From a virus, in IMG/VR virus record IMGVR_UViG_3300024231_000020, positions 1 to 43,196 of that record: 43,196 bases of DNA. One strand, written 5' to 3'. Made by a program: the position numbers and the translations under genes. The notes beneath the pieces were generated by a model, which saw only the letters and a list, made by a program, of their open reading frames with translations, was not told the origin of the DNA and ran no database searches. Every line of letters begins with the position of its first letter. Position 1 is the first letter of the stretch. Shown piece by piece: positions 6,878 to 12,295 of this stretch.

Positions 6878-6943
6878 TAACTCATTGAGTGTCAACGACT
6901 TAGAAGGGTCGCCCCCCGCAACTCGTTGATTATCAACGACTTA
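6878..6943. repeat. Dyad-site pair 2 (41-bp period)
   Basis: Copies at 6878-6902 and 6919-6943 with spacer GAAGGGTCGCCCCCCG. It lies upstream of the leftward promoter at 6801-6828, about 50 bp from the -35, and downstream of the 69-aa gene. Two CTGTTAG motifs follow at once. Confidence 0.9.
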
Positions 6944-6959
6944 CGGCTGTTAGAGGCTG

Positions 6960-7169
6960 TTAGTAATCCTCTTCCTCTAACAGATCATCTTGGCAACACT
7001 CACATAAAAAACTATTTTGATTTATTAGTTCTTGGGTAGTGCCACTCATGAAGCGAACAGCGTCCCCGTTAGGGGTGAAGTATCTTACCTTGTCGCTGTT
7101 AACATCTTCAACCGATGTCTTGTCGTAGCATTCAGCACACATAACGTGCATTCCTATTACTTTAGTCAT
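6960..7169 (-). CDS. Small cysteine-rich (probable zinc-binding) protein, 69 aa
   Basis: A C-x2-C pair at residues 11-14 (CAEC) and a second cluster near the C-terminus (CECC) suggest one zinc site. The C-terminus is acidic (LLEEEDY). The stop codon lies in a CTAACAG motif. It follows the 113-aa gene by 18 bases in the GP88 operon. Function unknown. Confidence 0.6.
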   Translation of the reverse strand: MTKVIGMHVMCAECYDKTSVEDVNSDKVRYFTPNGDAVRFMSGTTQELINQNSFLCECCQDDLLEEEDY

Positions 7170-7187
7170 TTGTTTTATTTTGTTAGA

Positions 7188-7529
7188 TTAGAACCATGCG
7201 GAATAGAAAACCTGCTTACCCTCTCTCAAGGTGTCGTAAGCATCAGAGATAAACTCAAGAGTTTTTTCCTTCTGGTAGTCATCATGCCTTGAATCGCTAC
7301 CATAAAAGAATCCATGCGTTTCTGGTAGCTCGTCATTTACTACTACCGCCTCAAGCTGTTCGATGTCGTGCATCTTAAGCTCAAGCTCTGCGCAGTTCCA
7401 TTCTCCGTCATTTCCCTTAGTGCGCCAGAGAGCTTCCATCCATCCATCAAGCGCATTATGTTTGCGCCAGTCTTGAATATATTCTCTTCCGTCCTTATCT
7501 TTTGTATATGCTGCTTGGTCTAGTCCCAT
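7188..7529 (-). CDS. Conserved phage protein of the GLDxxAY type, 113 aa
   Basis: The start MGLDQAAYTKD, the WRKHNALDGWMEALW segment, a FFYGSDS loop and the end VFYSAWF match a widespread small phage/bacterial family (often GLDMYAY...WRKHN...LHGWM) with no established function; it is sometimes mis-annotated as a kinase. Length is usual for the family. Leader ACTAAACAACTAATAAC, no Shine-Dalgarno sequence. Third gene of the GP88 operon. Confidence 0.7.
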   Translation of the reverse strand: MGLDQAAYTKDKDGREYIQDWRKHNALDGWMEALWRTKGNDGEWNCAELELKMHDIEQLEAVVVNDELPETHGFFYGSDSRHDDYQKEKTLEFISDAYDTLREGKQVFYSAWF

Positions 7530-7541
7530 GTTATTAGTTGT

Positions 7542-7607
7542 TTAGTGTTTGTTTTGCTGGTATATCCATATCAAGAATATTGAAATTGTCAAAAGTATTG
7601 TTATCAT
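7542..7607 (-). CDS. Candidate 21-aa hydrophobic peptide
   Basis: A 21-codon frame encoding MITILLTISIFLIWIYQQ then NKH, a single membrane helix with a polar tail. The ATG is four bases after the GP88 stop and the frame ends 12 bases before the next gene, filling the gap neatly. Similar micro-peptides occur in phages, but only the hydrophobicity and position support it. Confidence 0.35.
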   Translation of the reverse strand: MITILLTISIFLIWIYQQNKH

Positions 7608-7611
7608 GTTT

Positions 7612-8319
7612 TTATGCTGTTGCTGGTTCAATTACAAAACCTGTCTCGTCTTTCTTGGCAAGTCCTTTCTCGACAAGTCCGACAATCACGCCCTTGCCAT
7701 CTAAGAAGCGCAAGTCGGTCTCGTCTCCGTTGATGACTTTAAACCCGTTCCAAGTCTTTGGCAAGCACTTTCTGAACACCATTGCAACATTTCCGCCAGC
7801 ACTTAGGAAACCACTAACAAGAGATTGATTCTTTGTTTCCTCACTGCGTGAGAATGTCAGATGATAGTTGCTAGGTAATTCACCAGCGAGGAATTTTGTC
7901 ATGCGTTCTGGTGACTTTGTATAGTCCATGAATTGAACCTCGGGGAAGTGTTCCATCATGTTTTTGCCGTCTAGCTTTACGTTTTCCCATGGGATGTCGC
8001 TTGTTAGGTTAAAACGAAACGAAGGTTTTAATTCTTTTCTTTTGGCAAGCTTCACTGCGTTGGTTATCTCTCTCTTTAGCTGTGTGAGAAAAGCTATCTT
8101 ATCCTCAAAAAACAAGCGAGTCTTTTTGATCCTGGCAGCCTGGACGTTAGAGAAGTTTCCCATTCCACTGGTATCAAGACAAGCGGCTTTGCATCCTTTT
8201 GATGCCCACTTGCAGACATTGAAACCAGACTTGTTAGCTGGGGATAGGTGAATGCCCCATGACTGGTAATTTAGTTTTATGTTTTTCTCTAGCTTAGTGT
8301 TAGTGGTTAGTAACTTCAT
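7612..8319 (-). CDS. GP88-family phage protein, 235 aa
   Basis: Matches the pattern of mycobacteriophage gene-product-88-like proteins: a cysteine cluster after the start (CKWASKGCKAAC), a helix carrying the Arg/Lys-rich AARIKKTRLFFEDK, RFNLTSDIPWE, the fish-hook FMDYTKSPER, and NYHLTFSRSE. The function of the family is unknown; the Cys cluster with the DYTK-type motif suggests a metal- or radical-type fold, which is only inference. I start at the ATG at 8319, because it lies six bases after a TACAAT box. First gene of an operon that runs to 6960. Confidence 0.75.
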   Translation of the reverse strand: MKLLTTNTKLEKNIKLNYQSWGIHLSPANKSGFNVCKWASKGCKAACLDTSGMGNFSNVQAARIKKTRLFFEDKIAFLTQLKREITNAVKLAKRKELKPSFRFNLTSDIPWENVKLDGKNMMEHFPEVQFMDYTKSPERMTKFLAGELPSNYHLTFSRSEETKNQSLVSGFLSAGGNVAMVFRKCLPKTWNGFKVINGDETDLRFLDGKGVIVGLVEKGLAKKDETGFVIEPATA

Positions 8320-8325
8320 GGCTGT

Positions 8326-8353
8326 ATTGTAACAGAATCGGCGACGCACACAA
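8326..8353 (-). promoter_or_regulatory. Leaderless promoter of the GP88 operon
   Basis: TTGTGT (8353-8348), 16-base spacer, TACAAT (8331-8326), then ACAGCC and ATG. A long A-rich stretch with GATTAAAAAA lies upstream on the minus strand. Confidence 0.75.
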
Positions 8354-8397
8354 GCCTTTTTTAATTATTTTTTAATCTTTTTTTTTGATCTTTTTGG

Positions 8398-8425
8398 TTG
8401 ACATATTGAGCTTTTGTGGTATAGA
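8398..8425 (+). promoter_or_regulatory. Rightward promoter running into dyad-site pair 3
   Basis: TTGACA (8398-8403), 16-base spacer, TATAGA (8420-8425), then six bases and an ATG at 8432. It opposes the surrounding leftward genes. It could produce an antisense RNA through the dyad sites toward the DUF932-like gene, or the short frame 8432-8524. Confidence 0.5.
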
Positions 8426-8431
8426 AGAATC

Positions 8432-8524
8432 ATGCGTAACTCGTTCAGTATCAACGACTTAGAAGGGGTGCCCCACGCAACTCCTTCAGTATCAATGACT
8501 TACGTAGGTTATTTACGCTGTTAG
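8432..8524 (+). CDS. Candidate 30-codon frame across dyad-site pair 3
   Basis: ATG lies exactly six bases after a TATAGA box, the same geometry as the leaderless genes of the other strand. The frame (MRNSFSINDLEGVPHATPSV and on) runs through both dyad sites and ends at a TGTTAG motif. Other dyad pairs do not preserve such a frame with a start, so the DNA may be constrained by the sites and not by coding. Confidence 0.2.
   Translation: MRNSFSINDLEGVPHATPSVSMTYVGYLRC
8437..8502. repeat. Dyad-site pair 3 (41-bp period)
   Basis: Copies at 8437-8461 and 8478-8502, spacer GAAGGGGTGCCCCACG (a G-run facing a C-run). It lies upstream of the GP88 promoter, 84 bp from its -35, and downstream of the terminator at 8541-8574. 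Confidence 0.9.
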
Positions 8525-8540
8525 AAACTGTTAGATTATA

Positions 8541-8574
8541 GGCAAAAGAAAACCCCCGCCTGTTAGGGCGAGGG
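8541..8574 (-). terminator. Rho-independent terminator after the DUF932-like gene
   Basis: On the minus strand CCCTCGCC, loop CTAACA, GGCGGGGG, then TTTTCTTTT. The loop is exactly the CTAACA motif that recurs across the region. Confidence 0.8.
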
Positions 8575-8589
8575 CTGTTAGGGTTGCGC

Positions 8590-9354
8590 TTACGCTGGGA
8601 GAACTAGACCAGTCTCGTTGTCCACTGTTAGGTTAGGCGAGTGATTCGCCAAGCGGTCGAAGTTGGACTGGATAACCATGGTGCGGGATGGCAACTTGGA
8701 AACGTCCGAACCCTTGAGCATCTCAGTGCAAGCGTTATAGAGATTCCAAAGATTGTTGCCCTTGAATTCCTCATGGCGTGGGGCTTCAAACTCTTTGACA
8801 GTCTTGTAAAGGTCACGCGCAGAGAATCCCTTGGAGTCAACAAGATCCACAAGCAAGTCGGAAGCTTGCTGGCGAGTGATGTCAGTCTCTTGATACGCGG
8901 TGATGCGTTGTGCCATGTCAGTCCAGTGAGAAGTGACACGGGAAACAGCAGAAGACAACACGCGAGGCAAGTCTGTTAGGATTCGCGGAGTGTGACGACG
9001 AGCAAGCTTGATGTCAGAGGAGAAACAAAGGTTATCACACACAAGCATTTGATTGCCGATGCAGATTGCGGAAGCAAAAGCCTTGTCATGGCTGTTACGA
9101 ATTCCCACAACTAGATTGCGGTCATCTGCTTGGATGTCCTTGCCAGTGATGGAAAAGCCTCCGAAGTAACGAAGATCACCACGGGAGAGACCATGCTCCT
9201 CATGTGTGACTTCTAAGCCAGCCCGATCAAGAGCCTTGCGCGTATAGTCTACGAGCGTAGCGTGTGGGATTGGCGTGTGGGTGTCAGTTCCAGCAGGAGT
9301 GTCAAGTTTAGCAAGCTGGTCGGATTCGATGCGGTTTTTGGATAGTATAAGCAT
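8590..9354 (-). CDS. DUF932-like phage protein, 254 aa
   Basis: The central part (LVVGIRNSHDKAFASAICIG, then MLVCDNLCFSSDIKLARRHT) matches the core of DUF932-type phage/plasmid proteins (NSHD...G...VCDNLxF...RKHT). The C-terminal half is helical (LVDLVDSKGFSARDLYKTVK). Function unknown; such proteins are common in phage early regions and may handle DNA. The gene has the longest clear leader in the block: the promoter is at 9403-9431 and about 42 bases precede the ATG, ending AACCAACTAACTAACTAA. It is noticeably richer in G+C than its neighbours and is followed by a classical terminator. Confidence 0.7.
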   Translation of the reverse strand: MLILSKNRIESDQLAKLDTPAGTDTHTPIPHATLVDYTRKALDRAGLEVTHEEHGLSRGDLRYFGGFSITGKDIQADDRNLVVGIRNSHDKAFASAICIGNQMLVCDNLCFSSDIKLARRHTPRILTDLPRVLSSAVSRVTSHWTDMAQRITAYQETDITRQQASDLLVDLVDSKGFSARDLYKTVKEFEAPRHEEFKGNNLWNLYNACTEMLKGSDVSKLPSRTMVIQSNFDRLANHSPNLTVDNETGLVLPA

Positions 9355-9402
9355 AGTATTTAGTTAGTTAGTTGGTTAAGCGTCTTTCGTGACTGCGGAG
9401 AC

Positions 9403-9431
9403 ATTATAGCCTAAAAGATTCTTTTGGACAA
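9403..9431 (-). promoter_or_regulatory. Promoter of the DUF932-like gene
   Basis: TTGTCC (9431-9426), 17-base spacer, TATAAT (9408-9403). The upstream sequence (A-tract, TCG, T-tract, ATGCAGAAAGTGC) is nearly the same as upstream of the promoter at 13792. Confidence 0.75.
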
Positions 9432-9485
9432 GCACTTTCTGCATAAAAAACGATTTTTTTTTAATGTTCCACGGAAATGTTCCAC
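9428..9485 (-). repeat. Promoter-upstream module with direct GTTCCAC boxes, copy A
   Basis: About 57 bp almost identical to 13817-13873: ACAAGCACTTTCTGCATAAA, an A/T-tract, then TGTTCCAC twice (9465-9472 and 9478-9485) as direct repeats 13 bp apart. A looser relative lies near 11600-11692. Confidence 0.8.
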
Positions 9486-9548
9486 ACAGCTGGGATTCAG
9501 AAAACGCCAAATATAATCTAACAGCTGGGATTCAGAAATTGCCAAATA
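9486..9548. repeat. Two tandem 35-bp repeats
   Basis: ACAGCTGGGATTCAGAAA followed by two variable bases and GCCAAATA occurs at 9486-9513 and 9521-9548, period 35 bp. It is found only here, between the GTTCCAC boxes and dyad-site pair 4, and includes PvuII-like CAGCTG cores. Role unknown. Confidence 0.8.
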
Positions 9549-9581
9549 GACTGTTAGACGTTTCTGTTAGGCATACTTACG

Positions 9582-9647
9582 TAAGTCGTTCATTATCAAT
9601 GAGTTACGTGGGGGCCCCCTTCTAACTCCTTCAGTATCAACGAGTTA
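9582..9647. repeat. Dyad-site pair 4 (41-bp period)
   Basis: Copies at 9582-9606 and 9623-9647, spacer CGTGGGGGCCCCCTTC, which is close to the reverse complement of the pair-3 spacer. It lies upstream of the DUF932 promoter and downstream of the 77-aa gene. Confidence 0.9.
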
Positions 9648-9663
9648 CGTTTGTTAGAAGCTG

Positions 9664-9897
9664 TTAGTCCCATGTGTAAACGGGGTGAAAATCGTCGTCG
9701 GCAATCGCGCCTTTTTTCAGACTGATCTCATCCACCGCGTAAGCAACGGAATTGTTGACGGTGAGCTGTAAAAGCTCCAGCATCTGCTGCTTGAGATCGC
9801 CAGCCTCCTTAGGGTTGAGATAAAGCGAATCAACAACCCTGTTGACGTTGGCGTGAGCTACGCGAGAATTTGTGCAGTATTTATAGAAGTCGGTCAT
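9664..9897 (-). CDS. Hypothetical protein, 77 aa
   Basis: A mainly helical protein (DLKQQMLELLQLTVNNSVAY) of unknown function. The leader is CACTACCTAACATT and the stop codon lies in a CTAACAG motif. It is the second gene of an operon starting at 10148, separated from the first gene by a strong hairpin. Confidence 0.55.
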   Translation of the reverse strand: MTDFYKYCTNSRVAHANVNRVVDSLYLNPKEAGDLKQQMLELLQLTVNNSVAYAVDEISLKKGAIADDDFHPVYTWD

Positions 9898-9922
9898 AAT
9901 GTTAGGTAGTGGTTAGAAGGTT

Positions 9923-9940
9923 GCTCCCCCGTAGGGGAGC
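9923..9940 (-). other. Intergenic hairpin
   Basis: On the minus strand GCTCCCC-TACG-GGGGAGC, seven perfect pairs. No U-tract follows, and the next gene starts 26 bases later, so it is more likely a processing or attenuation element than a terminator. Confidence 0.5.
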
Positions 9941-9983
9941 GGTTAGGGCGGTAGTAGGTTGGTTGAACCCCGCCCAGCGGAAA

Positions 9984-10148
9984 TTAGTGGGCGTCATCGA
10001 GGAACGGCTCCGACATATCGGCTTCGAGACAGGAGGCTCTCCAGTCCTGCCAATCTTGGATATCAGACTCCGAACCAAACTGAGCTTCGAACTCAGCATC
10101 AGCGGTGGAAGGACGGGCGGCGGCGGTGGTAGTGTTTTTCGTTTCCAT
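9984..10148 (-). CDS. Hypothetical acidic protein, 54 aa
   Basis: An Ala/Thr-rich start (METKNTTTAAARPSTADAEF) is followed by an acidic segment with DIQDWQDWR and ending EPFLDDAH. The start at 10148 is fixed by a TATAAT box exactly six bases upstream; the longer frame would translate promoter DNA. Function unknown. Confidence 0.55.
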   Translation of the reverse strand: METKNTTTAAARPSTADAEFEAQFGSESDIQDWQDWRASCLEADMSEPFLDDAH

Positions 10149-10154
10149 GGCTGA

Positions 10155-10182
10155 ATTATAACAGAATCTCGCTAATAGGCAA
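10155..10182 (-). promoter_or_regulatory. Leaderless promoter of the 54-aa gene
   Basis: TTGCCT (10182-10177), 16-base spacer, TATAAT (10160-10155), TCAGCC, ATG. Upstream come an A-tract, the GTTCCAC palindrome and dyad-site pair 5. Confidence 0.75.
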
Positions 10183-10214
10183 CATCTTTTTGCATGTTTA
10201 TGCACTTTTTTTTT

Positions 10215-10232
10215 GTGGAACAAATGTTCCAC
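10215..10232. repeat. GTTCCAC palindrome, second copy
   Basis: Same 18 bases as 6850-6867, in the same position between the dyad sites and a leftward promoter. Confidence 0.85.
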
Positions 10233-10242
10233 GGAACTTACA

Positions 10243-10308
10243 TAAGTCATTGAGTATCAACGAGTTAGAGGGGGCGCGGGGCGCAAGTCGTTCATTATCA
10301 ATGAGTTA
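10243..10308. repeat. Dyad-site pair 5 (41-bp period)
   Basis: Copies at 10243-10267 and 10284-10308, spacer GAGGGGGCGCGGGGCG. It lies 25 bases downstream (minus strand) of the tmRNA-like RNA and 61 bp upstream of the next -35. Confidence 0.9.
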
Positions 10309-10332
10309 CATAGATTTTTTTCTGTTAGATTT

Positions 10333-10401
10333 TGGTGGAGCGTAGGGGATTCGAACCCCTGTCTCTAACAGCCTCCTGTTAGATCGAAACCAGTTCGCCC
10401 C
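10333..10401 (-). ncRNA. Minimal tmRNA-like RNA: tRNA-like domain only, 69 nt
   Basis: The 5' end GGGGCGAACTGGTTTCGAT matches the start of tmRNA (GGGGCNNA...TGGNTTCGA), and the 3' end is a T-arm AGGGG-TTCGAAT-CCCCT, then ACGCTCC and an encoded ACCA. GGGGCG pairs with CGCTCC (one G-U), forming the acceptor stem. Between them lies only CTAACAG-GAGG-CTGTTAG, a perfect seven-pair hairpin, and AGAC. The mRNA-like tag frame and the pseudoknots of a real tmRNA (normally 300-400 nt) are absent. A normal tRNA reading fails because there is no D-stem and no seven-base anticodon loop. It lies downstream of the 90-aa gene and a strong hairpin, in the same direction. Possible roles are a decoy for alanyl-tRNA synthetase, SmpB or EF-Tu, or a remnant. 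The structure is read by eye. Confidence 0.65.
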
Positions 10402-10412
10402 TGTTAGATTTT

Positions 10413-10444
10413 GCCCCGCCCTCCGCACGACCAGAGGACGAGGC
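10413..10444 (-). other. Conserved strong hairpin, copy 1
   Basis: On the minus strand GCCTCGTCCTC pairs with GAGGGCGGGGC (11 pairs, two G-U). The stem is shared with 12426-12455, with a different loop. It lies just after the 90-aa gene and just before the tmRNA-like RNA; no U-tract follows. Confidence 0.6.
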
Positions 10445-10464
10445 GACCACTACACAGAACGCTG

Positions 10465-10737
10465 TTAGGCTACGACCTCAATTCCTGTTAGGTGCAACGT
10501 GCGGTATTTCTCCTGCGCGTTGTCATCAATGTCGGTAGCTAAGACCTTGAGGCAACGTCTGCCATTTTTCTTGGCGTTCCATACGTCCTCAACGGCATGA
10601 ATTTTAAAGGTGCGCTCTTTGTCTCTGCGAACGCTAGACTTCCCGTGGTTGATGTATCGCACAGTGCGATCTTTGAGAAGGTTTGCGATTTCGAGAGGAG
10701 AAGCGGAGGTGTCTGTGTTTGTGTTTGCGATTTGCAT
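10465..10737 (-). CDS. Hypothetical protein, 90 aa
   Basis: A basic beta-rich protein (VRYINHGKSSVRRDKERTFK, then KNGRRCLKVLATDIDD) of unknown function. The start at 10737 is six bases after a TATAAT box. An in-frame upstream ATG at 10821 would add 28 residues and could be used only on a longer message from the 62-aa gene. The stop is in a CTAACAG motif. The hairpin and the tmRNA-like RNA follow. Confidence 0.6.
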   Translation of the reverse strand: MQIANTNTDTSASPLEIANLLKDRTVRYINHGKSSVRRDKERTFKIHAVEDVWNAKKNGRRCLKVLATDIDDNAQEKYRTLHLTGIEVVA

Positions 10738-10743
10738 AGGTGT

Positions 10744-10772
10744 ATTATAGTTGGTTTTTGCGGTTGAGTCAA
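10744..10772 (-). promoter_or_regulatory. Leaderless promoter of the 90-aa gene
   Basis: TTGACT (10772-10767), 17-base spacer, TATAAT (10749-10744), ACACCT, ATG. It would also transcribe the tmRNA-like RNA. Confidence 0.8.
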
Positions 10773-10839
10773 TCCCTTTTTTTCGGATTGTAAGATTATT
10801 TAGTGCTTTTAAAACGTCCATTTGTTTTATGTGTTTGGG

Positions 10840-11028
10840 TTATTCTGGCACGATTGCCATTACATGCTCGATAGAGAAGCCGATTTCTTCTCCGTCCTCA
10901 GTCGTTCCCCAGAATGGGCGGTGAGGGTTATTTTCTACAACTTCGTCAACGATGACACAAGCTCCATTCACGATCACTTCTGTGCCGATTTTGATTTGTT
11001 CTTTATTCATAGTGCTATTTTCTTTCAT
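10840..11028 (-). CDS. Hypothetical protein, 62 aa
   Basis: A small beta-rich protein (KIGTEVIVNGACVIVDEVVE, then FWGTTEDGEEIGFSIEHV), shaped like a small SH3-like barrel. The start at 11028 is chosen because the -10 box lies six bases upstream; a second ATG six codons later is possible. Function unknown. Confidence 0.6.
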   Translation of the reverse strand: MKENSTMNKEQIKIGTEVIVNGACVIVDEVVENNPHRPFWGTTEDGEEIGFSIEHVMAIVPE

Positions 11029-11034
11029 GGTTAT

Positions 11035-11063
11035 ATTTTAAGTTAAAAGGGGGTTATTGTCAA
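11035..11063 (-). promoter_or_regulatory. Leaderless promoter of the 62-aa gene
   Basis: TTGACA (11063-11058), 17-base spacer, TAAAAT (11040-11035), ATAACC, ATG at 11028. One of the best promoters of the region. Confidence 0.85.
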
Positions 11064-11080
11064 CAATTCATTTGGCTTAT

Positions 11081-11341
11081 TTAAGACACGCCAAGAGCAT
11101 TGCCGTGTTTGTCGAATGTATTGCGAACAACCTTAGTTATTCCAGCGGAACGCCAACGCATATTGGAGCGGAACTCTTTGACAGTATCGCCAGCAGAGTT
11201 TTTAACAAGCACTCTCCAAGTGCCATTTGTATTTCCGTCATCCCAAGTGAAGCCACGCTTTGCTTCAAAAGCATTTAGGCTATCAAGATCAACGTGGAGA
11301 GTTTCGAACCAAGGAGTTTTTTTTGTTTTAGTGTTATTCAT
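11081..11341 (-). CDS. Hypothetical protein, 86 aa
   Basis: Unknown protein with alternating strand-like segments (FTWDDGNTNGTWRVLVKNSA) and a basic C-terminal part (FRSNMRWRSAGITKVVRNTF). The only visible promoter is 240 bases upstream at 11577-11605, leaving a long structured leader. The ATG follows AACTAGAAAATAATACT, without a Shine-Dalgarno sequence. Confidence 0.6.
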   Translation of the reverse strand: MNNTKTKKTPWFETLHVDLDSLNAFEAKRGFTWDDGNTNGTWRVLVKNSAGDTVKEFRSNMRWRSAGITKVVRNTFDKHGNALGVS

Positions 11342-11570
11342 AGTATTATTTTCTAGTTAGTGTTTTAAGTTTTGGAAAGCTGATTGCTCATAAAGGAGTT
11401 GCACCTTTATCTTCCTCTCCTACCGCTTGTGCCGTAGTATCCTCGGATTTCTCGGAGTATGTGAGAGGCTATCTTTACTTGTTAGAAGAATGAGCCATTA
11501 TGTAGTTTTTGTTTCGCCCTGCACTCGCAGGGCTTGGAAGTAGTTGGTTGGTTGATCCCTCCCTTTCGTT
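11342..11570 (-). ncRNA. Long structured leader or small RNA before the 86-aa gene
   Basis: Starting about 11570 the RNA has a CA-rich segment (ATCAACCAACCAACTACTT), hairpin CCCTGC-GAGT-GCAGGG, a micro-frame MAHSSNK, a long-range pair CCTCTC/GAGAGG enclosing about 44 bases, hairpin AAAGG-TGCAACT-CCTTT, and CAGCTTTCCAAAA, shared with the RNA at 6645-6794. Such a leader could regulate the gene behind it. No known riboswitch class was recognised. Confidence 0.4.
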
Positions 11571-11576
11571 GAACAC

Positions 11577-11605
11577 ATTATACCACAGTTGACCACTTTT
11601 TACAA
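11577..11605 (-). promoter_or_regulatory. Promoter of the structured leader / 86-aa gene
   Basis: TTGTAA (11605-11600), 17-base spacer, TATAAT (11582-11577), with an A-tract upstream and then a single dyad site. Confidence 0.75.
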
Positions 11606-11642
11606 GCTCTTTCGGCATTAAAAACGCTTTTTTTTTACTTTT

Positions 11643-11667
11643 TAATTCGTTCAGTATCAATGACTTA
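11643..11667. repeat. Single dyad site 6
   Basis: One 25-bp copy without a partner, 38 bp upstream of the -35 at 11605. Its last three bases provide the stop codon of the endolysin gene. Two direct GTTCCAC boxes (11673-11679 and 11686-11692, period 13) follow. Confidence 0.85.
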
Positions 11668-12234
11668 TAATTGTTCCACGGAATTGTTCCACAGAGATAC
11701 CTCGAATTTACGTCTTTTGACAAGTCCTTTGCGTATTTTGCCCCCTGCCATACGATACATTGGCATCACCTCGGAAACGCTTTGATAGTTTCCATCGTTT
11801 AAACGCCCTTCCTGAGAAACGAGCTGATAGAGTGCGCCCCTTCCGCAGTTGTATGTGAAACTTGTTAGAGACGCCAACTGATAATCTGTTAGAGGGACTT
11901 TGACCAGCTTAAGAACCACCTCTTTGTATTCGTGCAATTCCTTTTCTAACAAGTCGCTTGCTTCCCTCTCAGAGATGATGCCCTTGGATACTGCAACGCC
12001 TGTGTGACCATATCCAATCGTGCGCTTACCACCGCAACAAGTGTAAGCCTCGGCGCGATAACTCTCAAAATGTTTTACGCCTTTTAACATATCATACCAA
12101 GCCTTGTTTATGTTAGGTGCAAGCACCGCACTGTTAGGCTTTACCAATACAGGTCTGTTAGGCTTTACTAAGACAGGACTGTTAGATGCCATGATCGGGG
12201 TAATGAGGAGGGCGAGTAGTAGTGTTATTTTCAT
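11665..12234 (-). CDS. Endolysin, GH24 muramidase with N-terminal signal, 189 aa
   Basis: Cleaves the glycan strands of peptidoglycan at lysis. The GH24 catalytic triad is present in its Cys variant: Glu in HFESYRAEAY, Cys eight residues later, and Thr five residues after that in GGKRTIGYGHT (E-8-C-5-T). The C-terminal half has YQLASLTSFTYNCGRGAL, as in phage lysozymes. The N-terminal MKITLLLALLITPIMA is a signal peptide or signal-arrest-release anchor, so the enzyme is probably exported by the host Sec system. It is followed by a PVLVKPN-type tandem repeat encoded by repeated CTAACAG-containing DNA. The last ten codons come from GTTCCAC boxes and a dyad site. The start is six bases after a TATAAT box. 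Confidence 0.85.
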   Translation of the reverse strand: MKITLLLALLITPIMASNSPVLVKPNRPVLVKPNSAVLAPNINKAWYDMLKGVKHFESYRAEAYTCCGGKRTIGYGHTGVAVSKGIISEREASDLLEKELHEYKEVVLKLVKVPLTDYQLASLTSFTYNCGRGALYQLVSQEGRLNDGNYQSVSEVMPMYRMAGGKIRKGLVKRRKFEVSLWNNSVEQL

Positions 12235-12240
12235 GGCTTA

Positions 12241-12269
12241 ATTATACTCTAACAGAAACCTAACAGCAA
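12241..12269 (-). promoter_or_regulatory. Leaderless promoter of the endolysin gene
   Basis: TTGCTG (12269-12264), 17-base spacer with two CTGTTAG-type motifs, TATAAT (12246-12241), TAAGCC, ATG. Three dyad sites lie 27-133 bp upstream. Confidence 0.75.
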
Positions 12270-12295
12270 GGATTATTTTGTTTTTCTTTACTACC

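Noticed and set aside
10333-10401. Ordinary tRNA
   Set aside because: There is no D-stem and the middle hairpin is seven pairs with a four-base loop, so no anticodon loop can form. The 5' end matches tmRNA instead.
11475-11723. 82-codon leftward frame (MSKDVNSRYLCGTI...)
   Set aside because: It runs through the end of the endolysin, a dyad site, an A-tract and a perfect TATAAT promoter. It is chance coding over regulatory DNA.
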